This document shows, one piece after another, positions 24,890 to 33,631 of a stretch of 64,000 nucleotides of DNA (position 1 is the stretch's first letter; the number at the start of each line of letters is the position of its first letter). Below the pieces are notes generated by a model. The model worked only from the letters and a program-made list of their open reading frames with translations. It had not been told where the DNA came from and made no database searches. A program made the translations under genes and the position numbers. The DNA is taken from NCBI RefSeq assembly GCF_900116415.1, contig NZ_FPAP01000001.1:124001-188000 (forward strand). Direction: 5' to 3'. The stretch comes from Chryseobacterium formosense. GTDB lineage: Bacteria; Bacteroidota; Bacteroidia; Flavobacteriales; Weeksellaceae.

Positions 24890-25645
24890 TTATTCAATTT
24901 TAATGGTTGGTAAAGCTTCTTCTTTTTCGAAGTTTTCCCAGATATATTCCATGTTTGGATAAAAGCAACCGTCTTTTTGAAGATCAATATATTCGGATGA
25001 AATCTTGTGTATATCGAATGACTCTAAACTGTTTTCTTTTAGAATATTTAAAGCTTTATTAATCTCTTTTTCAATTTTTTGGCTTGATGTCCAAGGATAA
25101 TAACTGATGAAAACTTTTAAGCGATCAATTGCAAATGCATATCTTTTAATTTTTGAGGTATAAAAAGGATCATACTTTTTATTTAATTTCTTTAATTTAT
25201 CTGCATCTATTTTATTAATATCGTTTTCAAAAAGCTGTGGTTTATAGAAAACATTAATTTCAATATCGCCAAAACTCAGAAATCCTTCAGCAAATTTATT
25301 CCAATTGTAAAAAACCCGTACAGTTCTGCCTTCAATTGTTTTAATTAAGCCCTCATATTTATCAATACTTTCTTTTTGAAACCCTCTTTGTCTTAATTCT
25401 GTAAAAATTTTTCTTTCAAAGATTTTAGAATGGACTTTTTTCCCTATAGAATCACTTATCCAAATTAGGATTGATACAAAAATGGTAAAAAGGAGAGAGA
25501 GAATAAGACTAAACCAAAAATTTTTACTTGATAAAAAAAACGGAATAAAAATGATAAAAAAGATGAATAAATTTGCTACAAAAGTTGGATTTCCATCGAT
25601 GAAATAACTTCCGTTCTCTCGTTTTTTTATGGTTAAAAGTTTCAT
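24890..25645 (-). CDS. Hypothetical membrane protein with two N-terminal TM helices
   Basis: A 251-residue protein starting MKLLTIKKRENGSYF. Residues about 22-42 and 45-68 are hydrophobic helices, and the rest is a soluble cytoplasmic-looking domain. The domain has no motif I recognise. I use the ATG at 25645; an in-frame start at 25714 would add 23 residues without family support. Followed after 12 nt by a GNAT gene, so they may share a transcript. Confidence 0.6.
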   Translation of the reverse strand: MKLLTIKKRENGSYFIDGNPTFVANLFIFFIIFIPFFLSSKNFWFSLILSLLFTIFVSILIWISDSIGKKVHSKIFERKIFTELRQRGFQKESIDKYEGLIKTIEGRTVRVFYNWNKFAEGFLSFGDIEINVFYKPQLFENDINKIDADKLKKLNKKYDPFYTSKIKRYAFAIDRLKVFISYYPWTSSQKIEKEINKALNILKENSLESFDIHKISSEYIDLQKDGCFYPNMEYIWENFEKEEALPTIKIE

Positions 25646-25731
25646 TAAATTAAATTGACTGTAAGTAGTATAAGAACTATAATGACTTTCAAATTTAATC
25701 AAAATTTCACACACCCAACCTTTAAAACCCT

Positions 25732-25739
25732 TAAATTTG
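25732..25739 (+). promoter_or_regulatory. -7 element TAAATTTG upstream of pafA
   Basis: Exact TAnnTTTG match whose G is 21 nt before the ATG at 25761. It implies that the in-frame start at 25737 is not transcribed. Confidence 0.55.
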
Positions 25740-25760
25740 TGGTCACAAAAAAGTTATTCA

Positions 25761-27407
25761 ATGCTTAGGAAAATTTCAATTGCGGCAGCAACGTTTCTGT
25801 CTGTGATTACAATCAATGCTCAGAAAAATAAGAATTCACAGGTCGAAAGACCAAAACTTGTTGTAGGTTTGGTCATTGATCAGATGAGGTGGGATTATTT
25901 GTATCGCTATTACAGTAAATATGGCAACGATGGTTTCAAAAGACTTTTAAATAAAGGATATTCTTTAAATAATGTGCATATTCCGTATGTTCCTACCGTT
26001 ACGGCTTTGGGACATACTTCGATTTATACAGGTTCGGTTCCTGCCATTCACGGGATTGCAGGAAATGACTGGACCGATAAAGAAACCGGTAAAAATGTTT
26101 ACTGTACAACTGACGAAAGCGTAAAACCGGTCGGAACAAGCAATGTGAAAGTAGGAAGCCATTCTCCAAAAAATCTTTGGTCGACAACAATTACCGATGA
26201 GCTGAAATTAGCAACCAATTTTCAGGGTAAAGTTATTGGGGTGTCTTTAAAAGACAGAGCTTCAATTCTTCCTGCCGGTCACACGCCAAACGGAGCTTTT
26301 TGGTTCGATGATTCTACAGGAGATTTCATTACAAGTACATGGTATATGAATGATCTTCCACAATGGGTAAAAGATTTTAACGCACAAAATCTTCCCGATC
26401 AGTTGGTCGCAAACGGTTGGAATACTTTATTACCCATCAATCAATATACCGAAAGTACACCAGATAATTCATCTTGGGAGGGACTTTTAGGAAGTTCAAA
26501 AATACCGACTTTCCCTTATTCTAATCTTGCGGCAGATTATAAAACTAAAAAAGATAACATCCGATACACCCCTTTCGGAAATACTTTAACCCTGAAATTG
26601 GCTGAAGCTTCTGTGGAAGGAGAAAAACTGGGAGCGGATAACGTAACTGATATTTTGGCCATCAATTTAGCTTCAACAGATTATGCGGGACATAAATTCG
26701 GACCCAATTCAATTGAAGTAGAAGATGTTTATCTGAGACTTGATCAAGATCTTGCACAATTTTTCGCATATCTTGATAAAAAAGTAGGGAAGAACCAGTA
26801 CACCGTTTTTGTATCTGCAGATCATGGTGGAGCGCATTCAGTCGGATTTCTTCAGGAGCATAAGATTACAACAGGTTTCTTTGGAGAAGGAATGGAAAAG
26901 AATCTTAATGAAAAGCTTAAAACAAAGTTTGGCGTTGATAAATTGATCAACGGTGTCGACAATTACCAAATTTATTTCGACAGAAAATTAATTGCGGATA
27001 ATAATCTTGATTTGGAAAGCATTAAAAAGTTCGCAGTTCAGGAATTGGAAAATGACCCTTCAGATTTGTATGCGGTTTCTACCACAGCAGTTCAGGAAGC
27101 GAGTATTCCGGAGCCTATTAAACAAAGAATTATTAACGGGATCAACAGACAGAGAAGTGGCGATATTCAGTTGATTTCTCATGATTCGATGCTTCCACCA
27201 TATTCTAAAACCGGAACAACACACAGCGTCTGGAATTCTTATGACGCACACATTCCATTGATTTTTATGGGATGGGGTATTAAACATGGTGAAAGTAATA
27301 AAGCCTATCACATGACCGATATTGCACCGACAGTTTCTGCTTTGCTGCATATTCAGTTTCCAAGCGGAAATGTAGGAAATCCGATTACTGAAGTTTTAGG
27401 AAGATAA
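25761..27407 (+). CDS. pafA: Alkaline phosphatase PafA (phosphate-irrepressible type)
   Basis: A 548-residue exported phosphatase very close to the Elizabethkingia/Chryseobacterium PafA enzyme as I remember it. Signal peptide MLRKISIAAATFLSVITINA is cleaved at Ala20/Gln21. Metal and catalytic residues appear intact: Asp40 in VIDQMRWDYL, the nucleophile Thr81 in PTVTALGHT, Asn102 in GNDW, the KDR of SLKDRASILPAGH, the D and H in STDYAGHKFG, SADHGGAHS and GTTHSVW. It hydrolyses phosphomonoesters, releasing phosphate in the periplasm, probably independent of phosphate starvation. An in-frame start at 25737 would lie at the -7 element, so I use 25761. A strong hairpin terminator follows. Confidence 0.92.
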   Translation: MLRKISIAAATFLSVITINAQKNKNSQVERPKLVVGLVIDQMRWDYLYRYYSKYGNDGFKRLLNKGYSLNNVHIPYVPTVTALGHTSIYTGSVPAIHGIAGNDWTDKETGKNVYCTTDESVKPVGTSNVKVGSHSPKNLWSTTITDELKLATNFQGKVIGVSLKDRASILPAGHTPNGAFWFDDSTGDFITSTWYMNDLPQWVKDFNAQNLPDQLVANGWNTLLPINQYTESTPDNSSWEGLLGSSKIPTFPYSNLAADYKTKKDNIRYTPFGNTLTLKLAEASVEGEKLGADNVTDILAINLASTDYAGHKFGPNSIEVEDVYLRLDQDLAQFFAYLDKKVGKNQYTVFVSADHGGAHSVGFLQEHKITTGFFGEGMEKNLNEKLKTKFGVDKLINGVDNYQIYFDRKLIADNNLDLESIKKFAVQELENDPSDLYAVSTTAVQEASIPEPIKQRIINGINRQRSGDIQLISHDSMLPPYSKTGTTHSVWNSYDAHIPLIFMGWGIKHGESNKAYHMTDIAPTVSALLHIQFPSGNVGNPITEVLGR

Positions 27408-27421
27408 AATTTATTATATGT

Positions 27422-27460
27422 AAAAGACTCGGGCGCAGCAAAGCTGCGCCCGAGTCTTTT
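27422..27460 (+). terminator. Strong GC-rich hairpin terminator after pafA
   Basis: Perfect 18-bp stem (arm AAAAGACTCGGGCGCAGC, 3-nt AAA loop) with T-rich flank. Unusually GC-rich for this genome. Confidence 0.85.
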
Positions 27461-27463
27461 TGT

Positions 27464-27496
27464 GATTTTCGGCGAGGCGAAGCCTCGCCGAAAATC
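27464..27496 (-). terminator. Second GC-rich hairpin, facing the barstar gene
   Basis: Perfect 15-bp stem (arm GATTTTCGGCGAGGC, loop GAA), 3 nt from the pafA hairpin. It probably terminates the convergent minus-strand barstar operon. Confidence 0.7.
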
Positions 27497-27510
27497 ATTT
27501 AAACTTTATA

Positions 27511-27816
27511 TTAATCTTCATTTTGATCGTCTTCTTCGTCTTCATATTGCTCAAGATAATAAGCAAAGGTGAACTCTTCATTTTCATCTTCAATATCTTC
27601 AAGCATAGTCAGTAAGTCCTCAAAAAGCTCAAGCTGATCAACACTCATATTCACAAATTCTAAATGCAAAGGCATTTCAAGTTCGCCTGTAATGACATCA
27701 GAAAGTGCATCAAGATTATCTCCGAAATATTCAGGAAGCTTTGCTTTTTCTTTAAGCTGAGTGTAAAAATCTTCGTAATCGCCGATTTCTGTAAAGTCGA
27801 TATATGTTGTATTCAT
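27511..27816 (-). CDS. Barstar-family ribonuclease inhibitor
   Basis: A 101-residue acidic protein of the barstar family: an N-terminal IDFTEIGDYEDFYTQLKEKAKLPEYFGDNLDALSD-like segment, in which the barstar core LP.YFG.NLDAL.D is recognisable, then a helical region and a very acidic C terminus. Barstar blocks the active site of barnase tightly. It lies 70 nt downstream of a barnase-like gene on the same strand, the usual inhibitor-enzyme pairing, so it protects the cell from that RNase. Confidence 0.85.
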   Translation of the reverse strand: MNTTYIDFTEIGDYEDFYTQLKEKAKLPEYFGDNLDALSDVITGELEMPLHLEFVNMSVDQLELFEDLLTMLEDIEDENEEFTFAYYLEQYEDEEDDQNED

Positions 27817-27886
27817 AGTTTACTTTTAATGGTGCAAATGTAGGAGTTTTCTTATGATTGTTAAAGAGCAACTCTTCGCAACGATT

Positions 27887-28381
27887 TTATTGTTTTTCAA
27901 AACTTTTATAATGATTTTTCGTTAAATAAACATCCCCATTTTTAGTAAAAACAATTCTGTCAGCATTTCTATTTCCGCAATTGTAATTCACATCGGCTTC
28001 AAAATACTTTTCTCCTTTCGGAAGTTTTCCTTCACGGTTTCCGAAATAATCTCCACCGATGGCTTTTCCGGGCAGAACTTCACAAAGATTTCCCTGAGAA
28101 GGACTCCAACCCAGTTTTTTGGCTTCATTTTTTGTAATATAATAATCAGGGAGCTGATAATTTTGTTTTACGTAATTAATGACTGTCTTTTCATTGGTCA
28201 GCTGATCGATTGATTTTTGATCATATTGTTTTTCAGATGTTTTGGAAATAGTCTCAGCTTGTTCCGGAGTTTTTTTATCATCAATAAAATGATTATACAT
28301 ATACATCACAGACATTCCAAGAATAAGTCCGAGGCAGGCGAAGGAAAGCGAACGGGTTTTAGAATTCATATTGTACGTCAA
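27887..28381 (-). CDS. Barnase-like (N1/T1-type) ribonuclease with N-terminal membrane anchor
   Basis: A 164-residue protein; residues 10-30 form a hydrophobic anchor or signal segment, followed by a linker and a barnase domain from about residue 62. Key positions match Bacillus barnase: ITKNEAKKLGW and GKAIGGDYFGNREGKLP, catalytic Glu128 in YFEADVNYNC, Arg142 in DRIVF and His157 in NHYKSF. It hydrolyses RNA at guanine residues. Cys100 and Cys135 could form a disulphide absent from Bacillus barnase, fitting an extracytoplasmic location. The start could also be Met5. Pairs with the downstream barstar. Confidence 0.9.
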   Translation of the reverse strand: MTYNMNSKTRSLSFACLGLILGMSVMYMYNHFIDDKKTPEQAETISKTSEKQYDQKSIDQLTNEKTVINYVKQNYQLPDYYITKNEAKKLGWSPSQGNLCEVLPGKAIGGDYFGNREGKLPKGEKYFEADVNYNCGNRNADRIVFTKNGDVYLTKNHYKSFEKQ

Positions 28382-28477
28382 TAGTTAATTTAACTTCGTT
28401 AGTAAATTGTCAATTTTAGCTTAAACAAATTGCAAAAATTCACAATTGACAATTCACCTGAGAAGAAAGATTCACTT

Positions 28478-29269
28478 TCAATCTCTCCATTCCTCCGGAA
28501 TATCACAAACAGGAATAGGGTTAATCTTATGTTGAGCCGCTTTATGCATTCTGTCGAAAATTAAGAAGACTTCCTTGTCACGACCTTCATAATCTTCTGC
28601 GGTTTTTGTTCCGTATTCTTTCTGGATTTTCTCGAGTTCAGGATATGTAGCACCGATTTGTTGTTCGTCTGTTCTGTCTACATCCCAAAGTCCGTCTGTC
28701 GGAATTGCGTTTTTAATACTTTCAGGGAGATCCAAAACTCTTGCGATCTCGTAAACCTCAGTTTTATAAAGATCTGCGATCGGAGAAATGTCGACTCCGC
28801 CGTCGCCATATTTTGTATAGAAACCGATTCCGAAATCTTCTACTTTATTTCCCGTTCCGCAAACCAGAAGACCGTTGATTTGCCCGTAATAATATAAAGT
28901 CAGCATTCTGAGGCGTGATCTTGTATTGGCAAAAGCAAGTTTTTCATTCGGGAACTCATCATCTCTCACATCAAAAATATCATGTAAAGCCTCGAATGGC
29001 GCATTAAGATCTACAGAGAATCCGTCAACATTTGAAAAATTATTTTTTAGAAAATCAATTTGTTCCTGTGCTCTTGAGATCTGATCTTTTTGTTGTCTGA
29101 TCGGCATTTCGAGAACTAAAGTTTTCAAACCTGTCATAGCACAAAGCGTCGATACCACACCGGAATCAACACCACCCGAAACTCCAATGACGTACCCTTT
29201 TACTCCTGCTTTTTGAGCATAATCTTTTAGCCAGCTTACAATATGATCTATTATTTGTTGTGTCTGCAT
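28478..29269 (-). CDS. nadE: NAD+ synthase (ammonia-dependent)
   Basis: A 263-residue enzyme making NAD+ from nicotinate adenine dinucleotide, ATP and ammonia. The P-loop pyrophosphatase motif SGGVDSGV lies at about residues 31-38, and GTGNKVEDFGIGFYTKYGDG with DISPIADLYKTEV covers the NaAD site. There is no N-terminal glutaminase domain, so ammonia is the direct nitrogen source. A GNAT gene lies 9 nt upstream on the same strand, suggesting a shared transcript. Confidence 0.93.
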   Translation of the reverse strand: MQTQQIIDHIVSWLKDYAQKAGVKGYVIGVSGGVDSGVVSTLCAMTGLKTLVLEMPIRQQKDQISRAQEQIDFLKNNFSNVDGFSVDLNAPFEALHDIFDVRDDEFPNEKLAFANTRSRLRMLTLYYYGQINGLLVCGTGNKVEDFGIGFYTKYGDGGVDISPIADLYKTEVYEIARVLDLPESIKNAIPTDGLWDVDRTDEQQIGATYPELEKIQKEYGTKTAEDYEGRDKEVFLIFDRMHKAAQHKINPIPVCDIPEEWRD

Positions 29270-29278
29270 TGTATATTT

Positions 29279-29812
29279 TTAATGTTTAAAATTTTCTTTT
29301 TTTAGCTCATACCAAAAACAAATTCCATCGGGCTCTGTAAATTCACCCTTATTTTCGAAGCCGAGTTTAGTGAGAGTTTTATTTGAAGCGATATTTTCTG
29401 AATGCGCATTGGCATAAATTGCATCTGCGTTCAAATCATTAAAGCCAAACTCAAGGGAAGCTTTTCCTGATTCAAAAGCATAACCTTTTCCCCATGTTTC
29501 CGGAAGAAATCGATAACCGAGATCATAAAAATTCTGATGTCCGTTGATTTCTGCAATGTGCAGTTTTAAACCGCTCCAGCCAACAAGAAGTCCGCTTTCT
29601 TTTTCGATAGCAGCAAGTCTTCCAAAACCATTATCTTCATATTGCTGCATGATCATTTTCACCACTTCTTTCGACTCTTCAGTTTTTGTAAGTGGTGCTA
29701 TTCCGATATATTTCATTACTTCAGGATCAGAATCAAGCAGAAAAAGACGTTCATAGTCCTCTTCCACAAACTTCCTTAGAATCAGTCTTTCGGTTTCAAT
29801 ATAGATATTCAT
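29279..29812 (-). CDS. GNAT-family N-acetyltransferase (RimJ/RimL-like)
   Basis: A 177-residue acetyltransferase: the N-terminal ERLILRKFVEEDYERLFLL pattern, YRFLPETWGKGYAFESGKA and HSENIASNKTLTKLGFE are typical RimJ/RimL-type motifs A and B. The substrate, a protein N terminus or an amine, is unknown. It is encoded just upstream of nadE in the same direction with a 9-nt gap. It is divergent from the gldB gene, whose predicted -7 element lies about 85 nt away. Confidence 0.86.
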   Translation of the reverse strand: MNIYIETERLILRKFVEEDYERLFLLDSDPEVMKYIGIAPLTKTEESKEVVKMIMQQYEDNGFGRLAAIEKESGLLVGWSGLKLHIAEINGHQNFYDLGYRFLPETWGKGYAFESGKASLEFGFNDLNADAIYANAHSENIASNKTLTKLGFENKGEFTEPDGICFWYELKKENFKH

Positions 29813-29898
29813 GTGTGGTTTGTGTTTTTAAAGATTTTAATATAACTTTCATAGCTACAAAAAAATCCTTTTTCAGTATAAGTTTATATTTATATCCT

Positions 29899-29906
29899 TA
29901 TTTTTG
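29899..29906 (+). promoter_or_regulatory. -7 element TATTTTTG upstream of gldB
   Basis: Exact TAnnTTTG match 25 nt before the gldB ATG (29932). No clear TTG is seen at -33. It supports the start at 29932 and excludes the in-frame codons further upstream. Confidence 0.5.
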
Positions 29907-29931
29907 TACACTTAAATTTCATGTAAAAATA

Positions 29932-30918
29932 ATGAAGATTTTTAGAATTGCAGCACTTTCATGCTTTTTAGTTTTAAGTTTAAATTCTTGTAAAAAAGAA
30001 AAGGAAACAGATTGGAAAGTAGAAATAAAAAATCCGGCCGAAAAAGTAGAGCTTACCGATATTTCGAAAGAGTTTTATGATGTAAATGTTCCGTTAGAGC
30101 AGTTTAAGGCTAAATTTCCGTGGTTTCAGGGGACGGTTTCTGATGAAGATTTCGCAAAAAACAGAGTGAATCCGGATGAAGTGAAAATTTATAAAGAAGC
30201 AATTTCAAAAATTGACCAGAGGAAACTTAAAAAAGAACTCGAAGATCTGTTTACCCATATTAAATATTACTTTCCCAATTTTAAAACTCCAAAAGTATAT
30301 TTGTTTTCATCTTCATTACAAATGGTTCAGGAACCATTTTTGTATGACGATAAAACCAAATTCCTTTTTATCGATATAAGCGGATTTATGGGAAACAATA
30401 ATCCAAATTACAAAGGATTGGAAAATTATTTTCAAAAATCGATGAACCCGAACAATATTGTTCCTAAAGTTTCTAAGCTATTTGCTGAGCAGATTGTTCC
30501 CTTTTCTACAGATCATCAGAAATTTATTGATCTCTTGGTATACAACGGAAAAATGATGCTGTTGCAGGATGCTTTTCTACCGGAAACTCCGGATTACCTG
30601 AAAATGGATTACGATAAAAAGCAATACGATTGGGCGGTTGCAAACGAAGCCAATATTTATAATTATTTCGTTGAAAATAACTTGATTTTTGGAGACGATC
30701 ACCGTTTGGTAGACCGTTTCATCAATCCGGGACCATTTTCAAAGTTTTATACTGAAATTGATAATGAATCTTCACCGATGGTTGGAGTTTTTACCGGATG
30801 GCAGATCTGCAAAGAATATTTTAAGAAAAACCCTGAAACCAAACTGACAGATTTCCTTAAAATGGACGCCACAGAAATTTTTAATAAAGCAGGATACAAA
30901 CCGAAATTAGAAGAATAA
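29932..30918 (+). CDS. gldB: Gliding motility lipoprotein GldB
   Basis: A 328-residue lipoprotein: signal peptide ending at the lipobox SLNSC (Cys21 or so), then a mature domain with FPWFQGTVSD, a VYLFSSSLQMVQEPFLYDD segment and DDHRLVDRFINPGPFSKF. I recognise it as GldB, linked in Flavobacterium with gliding motility and type IX secretion. The start at 29932 gives a proper signal peptide, whereas the long open frame upstream overlaps the divergent GNAT gene. gldC follows after 84 nt, matching the order in other flavobacteria. Confidence 0.9.
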   Translation: MKIFRIAALSCFLVLSLNSCKKEKETDWKVEIKNPAEKVELTDISKEFYDVNVPLEQFKAKFPWFQGTVSDEDFAKNRVNPDEVKIYKEAISKIDQRKLKKELEDLFTHIKYYFPNFKTPKVYLFSSSLQMVQEPFLYDDKTKFLFIDISGFMGNNNPNYKGLENYFQKSMNPNNIVPKVSKLFAEQIVPFSTDHQKFIDLLVYNGKMMLLQDAFLPETPDYLKMDYDKKQYDWAVANEANIYNYFVENNLIFGDDHRLVDRFINPGPFSKFYTEIDNESSPMVGVFTGWQICKEYFKKNPETKLTDFLKMDATEIFNKAGYKPKLEE

Positions 30919-31002
30919 TAAAGCTGGATGTTTGATGATGGAAGCTGGAAGTTAGCCGAAGCTATTAAATATTGAGAATAAAAAAAAATAGAAAATAGAA
31001 AA

Positions 31003-31329
31003 ATGAGAAAGACTCAGATAACGATAGATGTTGAGCTGGATGAAAATCATATCCCGGAAGTAATGACCTGGAATGCTCAGGATGGAGGAGTAGAAAAAGA
31101 AGAAACAAAAGCAGTAATGATCTCAGTGTGGGACGAAAAAGCAGCAGAAGCTTTAAGAATCGATCTTTGGACAAAAGATATGCCGGTAGATCAGATGAAA
31201 ATGTTTATGCATCAGATTTTCGTTTCTATGGGAAATACCTATCAACGTGCAACCGGCGAAGAAGATGTTGCCGAATGGATCGAGCAGATGGCGGAAGAAT
31301 TTGCCATTAAATCTGCAATAAAAATGTAA
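31003..31329 (+). CDS. gldC: Gliding motility protein GldC
   Basis: A 108-residue soluble protein with no signal peptide, matching GldC: KTQITIDVELDENHIPEVMTWNAQD at the start and FVSMGNTYQRATGEEDVA later. The role is linked with GldB in gliding/T9SS function. It starts after A-rich DNA and follows gldB in the same direction. The intergenic region carries a GCTGGATG-type word that recurs downstream of gldC. Confidence 0.9.
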   Translation: MRKTQITIDVELDENHIPEVMTWNAQDGGVEKEETKAVMISVWDEKAAEALRIDLWTKDMPVDQMKMFMHQIFVSMGNTYQRATGEEDVAEWIEQMAEEFAIKSAIKM

Positions 31330-31417
31330 AAAATGCTGGATGATGGAAGTCAGATGTTGGAAGTTTACCAAGACATCCAGCATCCATAACCCAGCTTCGA
31401 ACCAAAAATATAAAACA

Positions 31418-32557
31418 ATGAATTTCAATACAAAAGTGATACACGGCGGACAGCATCACGAATCTGCGACAGGTTCTGTAAACGTTCCGGTTTTTTTAAC
31501 ATCTACATTCGCACAAAAATCTCCGGGAGTACATTCCGGTTACGAATATTCAAGAGCTGCAAACCCTACAAGACAGGCTTTAGAAGACTCTTTGGCAAGC
31601 ATCGAAAACGGAGCAAGAGGCTTAGCTTTCGGTTCTGGTCTGGCTGCGATCGACTGTGTTTTAAAACTATTAAATCCAGGTGATGAGGTTGTTGCAGTGG
31701 ACGATTTATATGGTGGAACATACAGAATGTTTACCAGACTTTTTGAAAAATATCAGTTGAAATTTACGTTCGTGAATTTTGATGATGCTTCTAAAATTGC
31801 CGATGTCATTACAGATAAAACAAAATTAATCTGGGTGGAAACGCCAACGAATCCATTGATGAAATTGGTGGATATTAAGGCAGTCGTAGAAATTGCAAAA
31901 GGAAAAGATATTTTGGTGGCAGTAGACAATACATTTGCAACACCATATCTTCAAAGACCAATCGATTTGGGAGCGGATATTGTTATGCATTCTGCTACGA
32001 AATATTTGGGAGGTCACTCCGATGTTATTGCGGGAGCTTTGGTGGCAAAAGATGCTGAGTTAGGAGAAAAACTTCACTTCATTCAGTTTGCAAGCGGTGG
32101 AATTTTAGGACCTCATGATTCTTATCTGGTGTTGAGAGGTATTAAAACTTTGGCTTTAAGAGTTCAGAGACATTCAGAAAACGGAATGGCCGTGGCAAAA
32201 TATCTTGAATCTCATCCTGCGGTTGCTCAGGTAATTTACCCTGGATTGGAATCTCACCCGCAATATGAACTGGCAAAATCTCAGATGAAAGATTTTGGAG
32301 GAATGGTTTCTTTCACGTTTAAATCAGGTAAAAAAGAGGATGCAATTAAGTTTTTAGAGAAAGTAAGAGTATTTACTTTAGCGGAATCTTTGGGTGGAGT
32401 AGAGTCTTTGGCCAATCATCCTGCTTTGATGACTCACGCTTCAATTCCTGCTGAGAAGCGTGCAGAATTAGGAATTACAGATGACCTTGTTCGTCTAAGT
32501 GTTGGAATCGAGGATGCAGAAGATTTAATAGCAGATTTGGAAAAAGCTTTTTCCTAA
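31418..32557 (+). CDS. Trans-sulfuration PLP enzyme (cystathionine gamma-synthase type)
   Basis: A 379-residue PLP enzyme of the cystathionine gamma-synthase/lyase (Cys/Met metabolism) family. The PLP Lys is K195 in SATKYLGGHSDV, and YEYSRAANPTRQALE, LAFGSGLAAID and VETPTNPLM are family signatures. It may make cystathionine in methionine synthesis or break it down; the sequence cannot decide. I use the ATG at 31418, as the open frame upstream (31340) reads through the intergenic repeat word. A terminator follows. Confidence 0.9.
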   Translation: MNFNTKVIHGGQHHESATGSVNVPVFLTSTFAQKSPGVHSGYEYSRAANPTRQALEDSLASIENGARGLAFGSGLAAIDCVLKLLNPGDEVVAVDDLYGGTYRMFTRLFEKYQLKFTFVNFDDASKIADVITDKTKLIWVETPTNPLMKLVDIKAVVEIAKGKDILVAVDNTFATPYLQRPIDLGADIVMHSATKYLGGHSDVIAGALVAKDAELGEKLHFIQFASGGILGPHDSYLVLRGIKTLALRVQRHSENGMAVAKYLESHPAVAQVIYPGLESHPQYELAKSQMKDFGGMVSFTFKSGKKEDAIKFLEKVRVFTLAESLGGVESLANHPALMTHASIPAEKRAELGITDDLVRLSVGIEDAEDLIADLEKAFS

Positions 32558-32567
32558 TAATAAATTT

Positions 32568-32594
32568 AAGCATCCGTTTTTATAGCGGATGTTT
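32568..32594 (+). terminator. Intrinsic terminator after the trans-sulfuration gene
   Basis: 9-bp stem AAGCATCCG/CGGATGTTT (one G-U pair) with a 9-nt loop and following T run. Confidence 0.65.
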
Positions 32595-32613
32595 ATTTTT
32601 TAATTTAGCCTTA

Positions 32614-33066
32614 ATGAAAAATACAAGAAAAGTAACAATTGAAGATTTAAATCAATTATCTGAATTATTTGACCAATACAGAATTTTTTACCATAAAGAT
32701 TCCGATATTCCTGCAGCTGAACAATTTTTGAAAGAGAGAATAGAAAACAAAGATTCTGAAATTTTTGTGGCTGAAAAGGATGATGAATTAGTTGGTTTCG
32801 TTCAGTTATATCCGTTATTTTCTTCAACAAGAATGAAGCGTTACTGGTTGCTGAATGATTTATTTGTGAATGATAATTTTCGCGGAAAAGGTTTTTCAAA
32901 AGAATTAATTGAAGAAGCTAAAGAATTGGCAAAATCTACCGATGCTTGTGGAGTTCTTCTTGAAACCGGGAAATCCAATGACATTGGAAATAAGCTGTAT
33001 CCTAGTTGTGGATTCGAAATTTATGATGAAGTAAATTTCTATGAGTGGACGAATAAAATTCAGTGA
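32614..33066 (+). CDS. GNAT-family N-acetyltransferase
   Basis: A 150-residue GNAT: LVGFVQLYPLFSS (about 56-68), WLLNDLFVNDNFRGKGFSKELI (motif A, with the R/Q-x-x-G-x-G-like RGKGF) and CGVLLETGKSNDIGNKLYPSCGF (motif B). The substrate is unknown. It has an independent start after the upstream terminator and lies 61 nt before a DinB-family gene. Confidence 0.87.
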   Translation: MKNTRKVTIEDLNQLSELFDQYRIFYHKDSDIPAAEQFLKERIENKDSEIFVAEKDDELVGFVQLYPLFSSTRMKRYWLLNDLFVNDNFRGKGFSKELIEEAKELAKSTDACGVLLETGKSNDIGNKLYPSCGFEIYDEVNFYEWTNKIQ

Positions 33067-33127
33067 AATGTCAATCGTCAATTGTGAATTTTCTCACAAT
33101 TATAATTTATAACTTATAACTAAAAAC

Positions 33128-33631
33128 ATGACTGATTTTCAAAAATACATCCAAAGATATTTAGATTTAATTCCATCAGAAAAATGGTTGGAAGAGCTGA
33201 AAAAATCTGAAGAAAAAACGGTTCAGATTTATTCTAATCTTACTGAAGAACAGTCTCTTTTTGCTTATGCGGAAGCAAAATGGACTTTGAAAGAATTGCT
33301 TTTGCATTTGTCTGATACCGAAAGGATTTTTCAATACAGAATTTTGGCGATTGCAAGAGGAGAAGACAGGAATTTGCCGGGTTTTGATGAAGAAAATTAC
33401 GCAAAAAACTCTTTTGCCAATGAAAGAAGTTTAGAATCTTTATTAGAGGAATTTCAATCAATTAGAAAATCTTCTCAAATTTTATTGGAAACAGCAAATT
33501 CTTCAGCTTTAAAAAATATTGGAATAGCCAACGGAAATCAAATCTCGCCCGAAACGATTGGAAAATTAATTGTTGGTCACAATATTCATCATTTGAATGT
33601 GATTGAAGAAAGATATTTGCCGAATTTGTAA
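33128..33631 (+). CDS. DinB-family putative metal-dependent protein
   Basis: A 167-residue four-helix-bundle protein of the DinB/YfiT superfamily. The three metal histidines are suggested by LLLHLSDTERIFQYR (about 57-71) and IVGHNIHHLNVIEERY near the C terminus. Many such proteins bind a divalent metal and act in detoxification or thiol-dependent transfer, but the function of this one is unknown. The stop (TAA) overlaps the ATG of the following gene by one base, indicating translational coupling. Confidence 0.85.
   Translation: MTDFQKYIQRYLDLIPSEKWLEELKKSEEKTVQIYSNLTEEQSLFAYAEAKWTLKELLLHLSDTERIFQYRILAIARGEDRNLPGFDEENYAKNSFANERSLESLLEEFQSIRKSSQILLETANSSALKNIGIANGNQISPETIGKLIVGHNIHHLNVIEERYLPNL

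Noticed and set aside
29692-29931. Longer N terminus of GldB
   Set aside because: It overlaps the divergent GNAT gene, and the true protein begins with a lipoprotein signal peptide at 29932.
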